A DNA stretch of 64,000 bases. Origin: Neotamlana sedimentorum. GTDB lineage: Bacteria > Bacteroidota > Bacteroidia > Flavobacteriales > Flavobacteriaceae. Every line of letters begins with the position of its first letter. Positions within the stretch are counted from its first letter, which is position 1. A program made the position numbers and the translations under genes. The notes under the pieces are model-generated. The model was given only the letters and a program-made list of their open reading frames with translations, searched no databases and had not been told where the DNA came from. The stretch spans positions 62,001 to 126,000 of the forward strand of contig NZ_JTDW01000005.1 in assembly GCF_000943565.1 (NCBI RefSeq). The letters run 5' to 3'. Below are positions 19,783 through 28,807 of the stretch, piece by piece.

Positions 19783-20766
19783 ATGAAGATACATGAAAAA
19801 TACATAAAACGCTGTATAGAAATAGCCAAAAACGGTTTAGGAACAACGAGACCTAACCCAATGGTAGGCGCAGTAATTGTAAAAGATAATAAAATTATTG
19901 GCGAAGGTTTTACAAGTCCTTATGGAGGTAGTCATGCCGAAGTAAATGCTATAAACTCGGTTACAGATAAAAATCTGCTCAACGAAGCGACTATTTATGT
20001 AACACTCGAACCTTGTTCGCATTATGGTAAAACACCACCATGTAGTGATTTAATTATACATCACAACATTCCAAATGTGGTTATAGGTTGTATTGACGAT
20101 AACGAAAAAGTAGCAGGAAAAGGCATAAAAAAACTCATGGAAGCGGGTTGTAATGTTACTGTTGGTGTGTTGGAAGCCGAATGTAAATCGTTACACAAAA
20201 GATTCTTTACATTTCACAATAAAAAACGCCCGTATATTATTTTAAAATGGGCGCAAACTGCCGATGGTTTTATCGCGCCTAAAACAAAAAACGAACAAAA
20301 ACCTGTTTGGATTACCAATACCTTTTCCAGACAATTGGTACATAAATGGCGTGCTGAAGAACAAGCTATTCTAGTTGGCTACAACACAGTGCTAGCAGAT
20401 AACCCTAGCTTAACAACCAGAGATTACCTTGGGCAAGATCCTATTAGAATTGTAATTGATAATAATAACAGTTTACCTAAAAATCTAAATATTTTTAACG
20501 CTGAAGCGGAAACAATTAGTTTGCAAGAAAACACGGCTAAGGCCATTTGTAACGAACTATTTAATGCAAATATTAATTCCGTTATTATTGAAGGCGGAAG
20601 TAAAACGTTGCAAACTTTTATAAATGAAGGTCTCTGGGATGAAGCTAGAGTTTTTAAAGGCGCTGTTGTTTTTAATGAAGGTATTGAAGCCCCTAAATTC
20701 AAAGGAAAATTAACTTCTACGGAAATCATTCAGGGAGATATACTAGAAATATACGAAAATAAATAA
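19783..20766 (+). CDS. ribD: bifunctional riboflavin biosynthesis deaminase/reductase RibD
   Basis: Carries out the deamination and side-chain reduction steps of the riboflavin pathway. The deaminase domain (1-145) has the zinc ligands in SHAEVNAI and TLEPCSHYGKTPPCSD; the reductase domain (150-327) has WAQTADGFIAP and the late IIEGGSKTLQTFI motif. The length of 327 residues is slightly short but both domains are complete. It is followed 9 bp later by yigZ. Confidence 0.96.
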   Translation: MKIHEKYIKRCIEIAKNGLGTTRPNPMVGAVIVKDNKIIGEGFTSPYGGSHAEVNAINSVTDKNLLNEATIYVTLEPCSHYGKTPPCSDLIIHHNIPNVVIGCIDDNEKVAGKGIKKLMEAGCNVTVGVLEAECKSLHKRFFTFHNKKRPYIILKWAQTADGFIAPKTKNEQKPVWITNTFSRQLVHKWRAEEQAILVGYNTVLADNPSLTTRDYLGQDPIRIVIDNNNSLPKNLNIFNAEAETISLQENTAKAICNELFNANINSVIIEGGSKTLQTFINEGLWDEARVFKGAVVFNEGIEAPKFKGKLTSTEIIQGDILEIYENK

Positions 20767-20775
20767 TCTATTTTT

Positions 20776-21384
20776 TTGATTAGCGAAGACACATACCAAA
20801 CTATTAACAAATCAACAGAACCTGTTTTATTTAAAGATAAAAACAGTAAATTTTTCGGGTATGCTTTTCCAGTTTTAACTGAAGATGATGTTAAACTTAG
20901 TTTAGAAATCGTTAAAAAAGAACACCATTCGGCTAGACATTGGTGTTACGCTTACCAAATAGGCACCGAACAAATACATTATCGTGCAAACGACGATGGC
21001 GAACCAAGCAACTCTGCCGGCATGCCTATTTACGGACAAATACAATCGTTTAACGTTACCAATATTTTAATAATAGTGGTTCGTTATTTTGGCGGCGTTA
21101 AATTAGGTGTTGGTGGATTAATTAATGCCTACCGACAAACTGCACAATTAGCATTAGAAAGCGCAACAATTATTGAAAAAACAATAAATATAAATTACCA
21201 AATAACTTTCGATTATAAAAATATGAATGTGGTAATGCGCCGAATAAAAGAGCACCAAATAAATATTATTAATCAAAAACTAGAATTAAATTGCCAAATA
21301 ACCATTTCTGTTAGAAAAACAGAATCTGAAAAAATATTTGAAATTTTTAATTCGATTTTCGAGGTAAAAATCAAAGCAATTTAA
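20776..21384 (+). CDS. yigZ: YigZ/IMPACT family protein
   Basis: A 202-residue member of the UPF0029/IMPACT family. The N-terminal domain has SKFFGYAFPV, ARHWCYAYQIG, NDDGEPSNSAGMPI and VRYFGGVKLGVGGL, all family hallmarks; a C-terminal ferredoxin-like domain (DUF1949) follows from about 135. The start codon is TTG: the frame has a stop just upstream, no ATG is available and the family N-terminus (EDTYQTI) begins here. Molecular function in bacteria is unsettled. Probably co-transcribed with ribD. Confidence 0.93.
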   Translation: MISEDTYQTINKSTEPVLFKDKNSKFFGYAFPVLTEDDVKLSLEIVKKEHHSARHWCYAYQIGTEQIHYRANDDGEPSNSAGMPIYGQIQSFNVTNILIIVVRYFGGVKLGVGGLINAYRQTAQLALESATIIEKTININYQITFDYKNMNVVMRRIKEHQINIINQKLELNCQITISVRKTESEKIFEIFNSIFEVKIKAI

Positions 21385-21385
21385 A

Positions 21386-21784
21386 CTAATCGTCAATTAA
21401 ATTTAAAACAAAATCTGGAGCTTTAATTGGTCTCATAGTTTTCATACTAACAAAAACTAATGTTGTACTTGCTAAGGTCAATATTTCCCCCTTCTCATTG
21501 GTTATTTCGTAGTCAAATTCTATCTTAGAAGTTGGCCTATTTTTAAGCATGGTTTTAACCGTAATTAACTCGTCGTAACCCGCTGATTTTTTATAATTTA
21601 TATTTAAAGAAACAACAGGCAACATAATACCGTTATCTTCCATCGATTTGTAAGAAACTCCTAGCTTCCTTAACCACTCAACCCTTCCCATTTCTAAGTA
21701 TAATGCATAATTTCCATGGTATACCACCCCCATTTGGTCGGTTTCCCCATAACGCACTCTTATTTGTATTTTATCGAATTTCAT
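21386..21784 (-). CDS. YbgC/FadM-type acyl-CoA thioesterase
   Basis: A 132-residue hot-dog fold thioesterase. RYGETDQMGVVYHGNYALYLEMGRVEWLR-like content at residues 10-38 contains the catalytic Asp and the Y-x-N loop typical of the YbgC branch of 4-hydroxybenzoyl-CoA thioesterases. It hydrolyses acyl-CoA thioesters; the natural substrate is unknown. It converges on yigZ with 1 bp between the stop codons and is divergent from dnaA. Confidence 0.93.
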   Translation of the reverse strand: MKFDKIQIRVRYGETDQMGVVYHGNYALYLEMGRVEWLRKLGVSYKSMEDNGIMLPVVSLNINYKKSAGYDELITVKTMLKNRPTSKIEFDYEITNEKGEILTLASTTLVFVSMKTMRPIKAPDFVLNLIDD

Positions 21785-21975
21785 ACGGTAATTTAAATAT
21801 TTTTTTGTAGTTTTCCTATCTGGTTAAACATGAGAAAAAATTTCTTAAAATTCAAGAGGTATTCATTTTTTTTTTTAGAATTTTGTTCACATATTTGCCT
21901 CACTATAAAAGGGGGTATTGAAATTTAATTTCAAACATTCTTATCTAACAAAAAACCTAAAGAAATTCAAAAAAA

Positions 21976-23403
21976 ATGAGTAAAACTGCGAAATCGGTGT
22001 GGAATAATTGTCTTCTATTTATAAAAGATAATATTCAGCCCCAAGCATACAAAACATGGTTTGAGCCCATAGTCGCAGTTAAACTCACAGACAACGCCTT
22101 GAGTATTCAAGTTCCAAGTAAATTTTTTTACGAATGGCTTGAAGAGCACTATGTAAAAATTCTAAAAGTAGCACTTACTAAAGAATTAGGTGAAACAGCC
22201 AAACTCGTGTACATTATTAAAATGGAAAACACTTATGGCAACAAACAACCATTTACCGAAAAAATACCCAGTTCTCATAGAACTGCAGTTAAATCGCAAG
22301 ATGTAGACATACCTTTAAATAATAAAAGTAGAGAATTAAAAAACCCTTTTATTATACCAGGTATTCGAAATGTTAAAATTGAATCACAACTTAATCCTAA
22401 TTACAGTTTTGAAAACTTTTTAGAAGGAGATTCTAACCGCTTGGCAAGAAGTGCTGGTTTAGCCGTAGCCTCAAAACCTGGAGGCACTTCTTTTAATCCA
22501 TTACTAATTTTCGGGCACGTTGGCTTAGGAAAAACTCATTTAGCACATGCGATTGGAGTTGATATTAAAGATAAATATCCAGAGAAAACTGTTCTTTATA
22601 TTTCAGCAGAAAAATTTACTCAACAATATATCGAAGCAGTAAAAAAGAATAATAGAAATGACTTTATTCATTTTTACCAAATAATTGATGTTTTAATAAT
22701 TGATGATGTACAATTTTTATCAGGTAAAAGCGGTACACAAGATGTGTTTTTCCATATTTTTAATCACTTACACCAAAACGGTAAACAAGTAGTTTTAACT
22801 AGTGATAAAGCTCCAGTAGACATGCAAGATATTGAACAACGTTTATTATCTCGTTTTAAATGGGGCCTATCCGCAGAATTACAAAATCCAGATTTTGAAA
22901 CTCGTGTGTCAATATTAAAAAATAAACTATATAGAGATGGTGTAATAATGCCAGACGATATTGTAGATTATATTGCTAAAAACATAAAAAGTAACGTTCG
23001 TGAACTTGAGGGTGCTATTATTTCATTAATTGCACAATCTTCGTTCAATAAAAAAGAAGTGACTTTAGATTTAGCCCGAGTTATAGTAGAAAAGTTTGTT
23101 AAAAATACAAAACGCGAAGTTTCGATTGATTATATACAGAAAGTAGTTTCAGATTATTTCCAAATGGATATTGAAACTTTACAATCGAAAACCCGTAAAC
23201 GTCATATTGTTCAAGCCAGACAATTAGCTATGTTTTTTGCTAAAAAATTCACAAAAGCGTCGTTAGCGAGTATAGGTTCCCAAATAGGGAAAAGAGATCA
23301 TGCTACGGTTTTACACGCTTGCAAAACGGTTGATAACCTTTCTTCCACCGATAAACAATTTAGAAAATACGTTGAAGATATCACAAAAAAATTATCTATT
23401 TAA
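21976..23403 (+). CDS. dnaA: chromosomal replication initiator DnaA
   Basis: Binds DnaA boxes and opens the origin. The 475-residue protein has domain I (1-90), a variable linker, the AAA+ domain III with Walker A GHVGLGKT and Walker B LIIDDVQFL, the arginine-finger region QRLLSRFKWGL, and the DNA-binding domain IV with KRDHATVLHACKTV near 440. A palindrome TTGAAAT-TTA-ATTTCAA lies at 21918-21934 in the leader. No cluster of DnaA boxes is evident nearby, so the origin is probably not in this window, which is not unusual for Bacteroidota. Confidence 0.98.
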   Translation: MSKTAKSVWNNCLLFIKDNIQPQAYKTWFEPIVAVKLTDNALSIQVPSKFFYEWLEEHYVKILKVALTKELGETAKLVYIIKMENTYGNKQPFTEKIPSSHRTAVKSQDVDIPLNNKSRELKNPFIIPGIRNVKIESQLNPNYSFENFLEGDSNRLARSAGLAVASKPGGTSFNPLLIFGHVGLGKTHLAHAIGVDIKDKYPEKTVLYISAEKFTQQYIEAVKKNNRNDFIHFYQIIDVLIIDDVQFLSGKSGTQDVFFHIFNHLHQNGKQVVLTSDKAPVDMQDIEQRLLSRFKWGLSAELQNPDFETRVSILKNKLYRDGVIMPDDIVDYIAKNIKSNVRELEGAIISLIAQSSFNKKEVTLDLARVIVEKFVKNTKREVSIDYIQKVVSDYFQMDIETLQSKTRKRHIVQARQLAMFFAKKFTKASLASIGSQIGKRDHATVLHACKTVDNLSSTDKQFRKYVEDITKKLSI

Positions 23404-23415
23404 ATTTGTATTACA

Positions 23416-23868
23416 ATGACTAAAATTCTTATGGTTTGCTTGGGCAACATTTGTCGTTCTCCGCTTGCCGAAGGTATTTTAAGAACCAAATTACCAGAAA
23501 ATTTTACTGTAGATTCCGCAGGAACATCTAATTACCATATTGGTAATGCTCCTGATAGACGTTCTGTAGCAATTGCAAAACTTAACGGGTTGGATATTTC
23601 AAATTTACGTGGACGCCAATTTAAGGTTTCCGATTTTGATACCTTTGATTTGATTTACGTTATGGACGATTCTAATTTTAAAAATGTGGTAAAACTAGCC
23701 CGAAACGATGAAGATATTGCTAAGGTTTCCATGATTTTAAATGAAGTATATCCTAACGAAAATTGCAATGTTCCAGACCCGTACTATGGTGGCGACAATG
23801 GCTTTGAAACCGTGTACAATATGCTTGATGAAGCCTGCACAATTATAGCCACTAAATTAACAGAATAA
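23416..23868 (+). CDS. low molecular weight protein-tyrosine phosphatase
   Basis: A 150-residue phosphatase with the N-terminal P-loop CLGNICRSP (C8 nucleophile, R14) and the general acid Asp in VPDPYYGG near 129, both characteristic of the family. It could act on tyrosine-phosphorylated proteins or arsenate; no polysaccharide-kinase gene is adjacent. It starts 12 bp after dnaA and ends 1 bp before the methyltransferase gene, so all three are probably one transcript. Confidence 0.95.
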   Translation: MTKILMVCLGNICRSPLAEGILRTKLPENFTVDSAGTSNYHIGNAPDRRSVAIAKLNGLDISNLRGRQFKVSDFDTFDLIYVMDDSNFKNVVKLARNDEDIAKVSMILNEVYPNENCNVPDPYYGGDNGFETVYNMLDEACTIIATKLTE

Positions 23869-23869
23869 T

Positions 23870-24583
23870 ATGACGGTAAAAGGGCAATTATACTTAATAC
23901 CAAATACATTAGGAGATAACAATCCGTTAGATGTATTACCAATTACCGTAAAAAACATAATAGAAAAAACCGATTTTTTTATAGTTGAAAACAGCAAAGC
24001 TGCTCGAAGATTTATAAAAAAAATATGTCCTGAAAAACCACAACCTTCACTAAAATTGTTCGAATTAAACAAACGAACAGACTTAAGCGAGCTCCCTAAT
24101 TTCTTAACTCCTTGCTTAGAAGGTAAAATTGTAGGCTTGTTATCTGATGCTGGTTGCCCAGGTGTAGCCGATCCTGGTGCCGATATTGTAAAAATTGCAC
24201 ATCAAAAAAACATTAAAGTTATTCCTCTTGTTGGACCATCTTCAATTTTAATGGCGATGATGGGGTCTGGAATGAATGGACAAAGTTTTGCCTTTAACGG
24301 ATATTTACCAATAGATAAAGATGAACGGAAAAACGAAATTAAACGTTTAGAGCGCTTATCTTTTGAACACAATCAATCGCAATTATTTATTGAAACACCT
24401 TACAGAAACAATAAAATGCTAGAAGATTTAGCAAACTTTCTCGATACTAACACCAATGTGTGTGTAGCCTGCGATATTACCCTTCCTACCGAATTTATAA
24501 AAACCAATACCGCAAAGTCTTGGAAAAAAAATATGGTAAATCTTCATAAAAGACCTACCATATTCATCATCCATAAAAACTAA
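23870..24583 (+). CDS. SAM-dependent methyltransferase, tetrapyrrole-methylase/RsmI-like
   Basis: A 237-residue member of the tetrapyrrole methylase fold. LYLIPNTLGDNNP opens the fold, LLSDAGCPGVADPGADIV is the RsmI-like signature and IPLVGPSSILMAMMGSG the second. It is shorter and more divergent than RsmI, the 16S rRNA C1402 methyltransferase, and is probably the second RsmI-like paralogue seen in Flavobacteriia; the substrate is uncertain. It converges on the lysozyme-fold gene with 12 bp between. Confidence 0.85.
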   Translation: MTVKGQLYLIPNTLGDNNPLDVLPITVKNIIEKTDFFIVENSKAARRFIKKICPEKPQPSLKLFELNKRTDLSELPNFLTPCLEGKIVGLLSDAGCPGVADPGADIVKIAHQKNIKVIPLVGPSSILMAMMGSGMNGQSFAFNGYLPIDKDERKNEIKRLERLSFEHNQSQLFIETPYRNNKMLEDLANFLDTNTNVCVACDITLPTEFIKTNTAKSWKKNMVNLHKRPTIFIIHKN

Positions 24584-24595
24584 CTAACTTATTTT

Positions 24596-25252
24596 CTATA
24601 TTGCTTTTGCCTTTTTGTTGGCCTTTACAAAAGAGGTATCGTAACCAGAAAAACGCTTCATATAATTATGTACAGTAGTGCCATAACCATCAGCAAAATT
24701 ATCCAATCCGTAACTACGCAAATATTTTTTCACACTTCCTGGACCTGCTAAATGAGCTGCAGCCAAAATTCCAGATTCAGTAATTACGATGCCATTAATA
24801 CGTCGTCCCACAAAGTTTCTTATATCTCGACGTAAAATCCATTTATTACGAGCTACATTAGCAATAAATGCTTTTTCCTGCAACTTAGGGTTATTTAAAA
24901 ATTCATTAGGATTGTTAATACCTATAAGTTTCAGTGTTCCTGCACCAAATTGATATTTACCTAAATACCCAAAGGTATTAACTGAAAAATAATTTCCACC
25001 AGACTCTTTAAATGCAAGAGCTTCTTTAAAACCTACAAACGACTTACCCAAATATGGAGAAAATTCATAGTCTTCTTGTTCTGTTGTAGCTAAAGATAAT
25101 AAATCGATATTATCTTCTACAGTATAATTTAAGCTTAACTCTTTTGTTGAGTAATCACCTAAATTAGGAGTTTCTTTAGTTTGAAACCCCACATTAATAA
25201 GCACACAAACTGTAAGCGTTATTGTAATGTAAATTCCAATATTTCTTACCAT
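24596..25252 (-). CDS. putative lysozyme-fold murein hydrolase
   Basis: A 218-residue protein with an N-terminal signal or anchor helix (7-23). The core has FKESGGNYFSVN (E83 as catalytic candidate) and GYLGKYQFGAGTLKLIG, the pattern of SLT/lysozyme-like domains, followed by ILAAAHLAGPGSVKKYL, which resembles the late helix of lytic transglycosylases. It is predicted to cleave peptidoglycan; the family is not assigned. A -7 box lies 63 bp upstream. Confidence 0.75.
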   Translation of the reverse strand: MVRNIGIYITITLTVCVLINVGFQTKETPNLGDYSTKELSLNYTVEDNIDLLSLATTEQEDYEFSPYLGKSFVGFKEALAFKESGGNYFSVNTFGYLGKYQFGAGTLKLIGINNPNEFLNNPKLQEKAFIANVARNKWILRRDIRNFVGRRINGIVITESGILAAAHLAGPGSVKKYLRSYGLDNFADGYGTTVHNYMKRFSGYDTSFVKANKKAKAI

Positions 25253-25314
25253 AACTTCTAAATTTTACAAAAGTGCAAATTGTTATTTTTAGCACATTTT
25301 TAAATTTGAGCGTG

Positions 25315-25322
25315 CAAAGGTA
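25315..25322 (-). promoter_or_regulatory. -7 promoter element of the lysozyme-fold gene
   Basis: Minus-strand TACCTTTG, exact TAnnTTTG; predicts a leader of about 55 nt. Confidence 0.5.
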
Positions 25323-25367
25323 GTAGTTTTTACTGTATTAGCAAAATTTATCGATTAAAAACCATTT

Positions 25368-26267
25368 TCAATAGTAGAATAGATAAAATACACCTCTTTT
25401 TTTTGAAAATTCTAAAGTTGGAAACGGGATTTTTATCATATTAAAAACCTCGAAAAGTGTATTTAACCATTTTGAATTAGTATTTATTACATCTAAATTT
25501 AAATCGAAACTTATAAAAAATTGTCGATATCTATCTCCTAAAAAACTCGCATTCTCCACTCCATTTATCATCCCTTTTCCCCCATAACCTACTGCCAAAT
25601 TTAACCACTTTGGCAAATTACTATCTTTAAAAAACGAATGTAAATTAAAACTTAACCAATACGTTTGCCCGTTATAATCTTTTAAAAATTGCTCTATATA
25701 CGTTTGCCCAAGCTTATTTGGATTTTGGTTCGCAAAATAAGTATGGTGAAATGAATATTTTAAGTGAATACGTTGCTCTTTCCATAGTAATTCTTGGCCA
25801 ACATACAATCCTGTTCCTGCGGCATTAGCCAAAATATCGCCCCAAGAAAATCCCCATTCTTGCGAAAAGCCATCTAAAACCTCAACTGCAGACAAAAATG
25901 TAAAACCCAAAGTGGCTCCATAAATAAGCTGCTCGTTTTTATTAACACCACTCCAATTTAATAATTGTGCGCCATGTTTTCCCATTTGGTAAGCTGTAAA
26001 GGCGTGCCCCATTTTATCGAGTTGCAACCACTCATTATTATCGTTTGTTGTATGAAATTTAGACTGCTCATAATCGGCATACCAAAGTGTGCTTAACCCA
26101 ACGATTGTTGCGGTAGAAACAACAGCTTCAGAAATTAAAACGGTGTTTCGTCTCGATTTATTTAAAGTATCGCTTACGGTAAAAAACGTATCGACTTTAG
26201 ATTGAGAACAAACCAAAAACGGCAATAAAACAAATATGACCCCATATTTTCTAGCATTGCAATACAC
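25368..26267 (-). CDS. DUF2279 family protein
   Basis: A 299-residue exported protein. DKMGHAFTAYQMGKHGAQLL and WGFSWGDILANAAGTGLYVGQELLW-type segments are the DUF2279/YfiM signature, with conserved His and Asp residues facing the membrane. The start is GTG, whose G is the last base of the mltG stop TAG, a 1 bp overlap that implies coupled translation. Function unknown; co-occurrence with mltG suggests an envelope role. Confidence 0.85.
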   Translation of the reverse strand: MYCNARKYGVIFVLLPFLVCSQSKVDTFFTVSDTLNKSRRNTVLISEAVVSTATIVGLSTLWYADYEQSKFHTTNDNNEWLQLDKMGHAFTAYQMGKHGAQLLNWSGVNKNEQLIYGATLGFTFLSAVEVLDGFSQEWGFSWGDILANAAGTGLYVGQELLWKEQRIHLKYSFHHTYFANQNPNKLGQTYIEQFLKDYNGQTYWLSFNLHSFFKDSNLPKWLNLAVGYGGKGMINGVENASFLGDRYRQFFISFDLNLDVINTNSKWLNTLFEVFNMIKIPFPTLEFSKKRGVFYLFYY

Positions 26268-27310
26268 TATTTAAGAATGCCTTGTGAAGATAAATAACGG
26301 TGGTATTCTCGTGCATTTACATTATGTTGAGCTAAAGATTTAGCAAACTTATGAAACCCAAGTCGTTTGGCATCGGCCGCAAAATATAAATATTTATGTT
26401 TTTCGTAATTTAAAACAGCATCAATTGCCGAAATATCTGGCATAGCAATTAACCCTGGTGGTAATCCTAAGTTTTTATAAGTGTTATACGGCGAATCAAT
26501 CTCCTTATGCACGTTTAATACACGCTTAATCACCGTGTTTTTATATTGTGGCAATTGGTAAGCGGCAAATTTTAAAGTTGGGTCTGCTTGCAAAGGCATA
26601 CCAATGCGCAATCTATTTAAATACACACCAGCAACACGAGGTTGTTCGGTAGGTTGTTTAGATTCTTCGTAAACAATAGAAGCCAAAGCAATAACTTGAT
26701 TTGGGTTTAACCCTAAGGCGTTTGCTTTTTTTAATCGACTTTCTGTCCAGAACCGTTTATATTCGGTTAGCATTCGGTCTCTAAATTTTTCAGCTGAAGT
26801 ATTCCAAAAAAACTCATAGGTATTCGGCAAATACATGCCTAAAGCTGTAGCTTCATTAAAATTATTTTCTCTTAAAAAGGCTTGATCTTTCATAGCGTTT
26901 AGTAAAGACAAACTATCGGCTTCAATTTGGGTTGAAATACGTCCTGCCAATTTTTCTAAAGTTTCTTGATTGTTAAATGCTACTTTTATTGGTAAATTTC
27001 GGCTTCTAATAGAATTTATAATATCATTATTATTCATTCCTTTTTTTATTTCGAAACGTCCTGCTTTAATATTTGATATGTATTTTTTTTGTTCAGCAAT
27101 AACATCAAACGATTCAATATCTGCCAGCAAAGGTTCTAACTGACTTCTTACTTCACTATATTTTGCATGTGTTGGTATGTAAATATAAGCTGTTTCATTA
27201 TTAAAAGCTGTATTTGGTTTTATCATGGCTTTGTAAACCATATTTGCAAAATATGCCGCTGCTACTAAACCAATTAAAGCAATAGCAATCAAAATTTTTT
27301 TAATGTACAT
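26267..27310 (-). CDS. mltG: endolytic murein transglycosylase MltG
   Basis: Membrane-anchored transglycosylase that cuts nascent glycan strands and sets their length. The 347-residue protein has one N-terminal membrane helix (5-25), a LysM-like region and the YceG catalytic domain with the Glu in IVYEESKQP, GVYLNRLRIGMPLQADPT and the later TYKNLGLPPGLIAMP. Normal length. It starts immediately after the GNAT gene stop and overlaps DUF2279 by 1 bp. Confidence 0.96.
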   Translation of the reverse strand: MYIKKILIAIALIGLVAAAYFANMVYKAMIKPNTAFNNETAYIYIPTHAKYSEVRSQLEPLLADIESFDVIAEQKKYISNIKAGRFEIKKGMNNNDIINSIRSRNLPIKVAFNNQETLEKLAGRISTQIEADSLSLLNAMKDQAFLRENNFNEATALGMYLPNTYEFFWNTSAEKFRDRMLTEYKRFWTESRLKKANALGLNPNQVIALASIVYEESKQPTEQPRVAGVYLNRLRIGMPLQADPTLKFAAYQLPQYKNTVIKRVLNVHKEIDSPYNTYKNLGLPPGLIAMPDISAIDAVLNYEKHKYLYFAADAKRLGFHKFAKSLAQHNVNAREYHRYLSSQGILK

Positions 27311-27835
27311 TTACTTTTTTATTAACTGAAATAAATATTCGTTTTTATAGGAACCGTTAATTTTTGTCCAATCTTTTTTAAGTCCAACTTTTTTAAATCC
27401 TTGTTTGGTAAATAGTTTAATACTGGCTTCATTATCTTCACTAATATTACAATATAGCTGATGCAAGCCTAAATGCGTAAAACAGTAATTTGTAAGTAAT
27501 TTTAACGCTTCGCTTCCTACGCCTTTATCTCTATTATTTTCATCTTTAATTAAAATACCAACACCAGCACGCACGTTTTTAAAATCGAAATCGAAGACAT
27601 CTATCAAACCTAAAGTTTCTTTGTTGTAATTTGATATGACTAAACGCAACTGTTTTACTTCAAAAATATCTTTATGTGCATGATCTAAATATTGCTTTAT
27701 TAAATATTTAGAATATGGGGTTTGGGTGTTACTTATTTCCCAAATAGTTTCATCGTTTTCAATATCGTGTATAAACTCTAGGTCTTCTGGTTCTAGAGCT
27801 CGTAAGAAAATATGTTCTCCTTTTAGGGTAATCAT
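27311..27835 (-). CDS. GNAT family N-acetyltransferase, RimJ/RimL-like
   Basis: A 174-residue acetyltransferase with LRALEPEDLEFIHDIEND at the start, the acetyl-CoA loop DENNRDKGVGSEAL and the C-terminal NEASIKLFTKQGFKKVG. The pattern is that of the RimJ/RimL or SpeG-like branch; the substrate is unknown. The start overlaps the dapF stop by 4 bp and the stop abuts mltG, so it lies within dapF-GNAT-mltG-DUF2279. Confidence 0.93.
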   Translation of the reverse strand: MITLKGEHIFLRALEPEDLEFIHDIENDETIWEISNTQTPYSKYLIKQYLDHAHKDIFEVKQLRLVISNYNKETLGLIDVFDFDFKNVRAGVGILIKDENNRDKGVGSEALKLLTNYCFTHLGLHQLYCNISEDNEASIKLFTKQGFKKVGLKKDWTKINGSYKNEYLFQLIKK

Positions 27836-28605
27836 ATGCTGCCTTTAAACACAAATTTGGCTGGCCCAATTAACCACACGTTTTTATATGCACCGTTTTC
27901 AACATCGAAAGATACTTGTAGTTTTCCGCCTTCAACATTTAAATCAATTAAATTCTTCTCGGTTTCACCAATATAATGCATTCCAATCGCCACTGCTGTT
28001 GCTCCTGTTCCGCAAGATAAAGTTTCGTCTTCTACCCCGCGTTCGTAAGTTCTTAATCTAAAATTAGAATCGGATATTTTTTTAACAAAATTCACATTAC
28101 TACCCGCTTGGTTGTAAGGAGCGCTGTATCTAATTTTAGCACCTAATGTTTTAATATCGAAGGCTTCAATAGCATCTTCAAACTGCACATGATGTGGAGA
28201 GCCTGTATTTAAAAACACATGCGATTTATGGTTTTCAACCACATCAACATCTAGCATTTGTAAGCTCACAATATCATTTTTAATAGTAGCATGGTGTAAG
28301 CCATCAATAGCTTCAAAAACCGCTTTATCTTTAATAACCCCAAGGTGTTTTGCAAACGCTACTAAACAACGCCCGCCATTGCCACACATGGTACTTTCGT
28401 TACCATCGGCATTGAAATACACCATTTTAAAATCTAACTCTGGATGATTTTCAAGCAAAATTAATCCATCTGCTCCAATACCAAATCGTCGGTCGCACAA
28501 AAAAGCAACCTGTTTGGTATTATTTTTATCGAATATTTGCGAACGATTATCAATCATCACAAAATCGTTTCCTGTCCCCTGATATTTGTAAAAAGTTTGC
28601 GCCAT
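27832..28605 (-). CDS. dapF: diaminopimelate epimerase
   Basis: Converts LL- to meso-diaminopimelate for lysine and peptidoglycan. The 257-residue protein has both catalytic cysteines, in TMCGNGGRC and TLSCGTGATAVA, and GTGNDFVMID at the start. It heads the four-gene minus-strand operon; coupling of a peptidoglycan precursor gene with mltG fits an envelope theme. Confidence 0.97.
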   Translation of the reverse strand: MAQTFYKYQGTGNDFVMIDNRSQIFDKNNTKQVAFLCDRRFGIGADGLILLENHPELDFKMVYFNADGNESTMCGNGGRCLVAFAKHLGVIKDKAVFEAIDGLHHATIKNDIVSLQMLDVDVVENHKSHVFLNTGSPHHVQFEDAIEAFDIKTLGAKIRYSAPYNQAGSNVNFVKKISDSNFRLRTYERGVEDETLSCGTGATAVAIGMHYIGETEKNLIDLNVEGGKLQVSFDVENGAYKNVWLIGPAKFVFKGSI

Positions 28606-28614
28606 AATGAATCA

Positions 28615-28622
28615 CAAATATA
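28615..28622 (-). promoter_or_regulatory. -7 promoter element of dapF operon
   Basis: Minus-strand TATATTTG, exact TAnnTTTG, only 10 bp before the dapF ATG; the mRNA would be leaderless or nearly so. Confidence 0.55.
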
Positions 28623-28647
28623 TAAATATAAAACCGTTTTTATTACT

Positions 28648-28686
28648 GTTAAAAGGCGTTAAAAACGACGTTAAAAAGCGTTAAAA
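28648..28686 (+). repeat. four phased GTTAAAA direct repeats upstream of htrA
   Basis: GTTAAAA begins at 28648, 28658, 28670 and 28680, that is at steps of 10, 12 and 10 bp, about one helical turn each. The array lies in the divergent dapF/htrA interval and could bind a regulator along one DNA face. No TAnnTTTG box precedes htrA. Confidence 0.55.
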
Positions 28687-28807
28687 GGGAAAATACGATT
28701 CAATAAATAATTAATTTTAATCGTTATTAACAAAAAATATAAGGCATTCGTAATTATATGCGGGTGTTTTTAATAATAAACAACTTTAAGTAAAATACAA
28801 TTAAATT

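Noticed and set aside
21785-21975. Replication origin beside dnaA
   Set aside because: Only one short palindrome and no cluster of DnaA boxes were seen upstream of dnaA.
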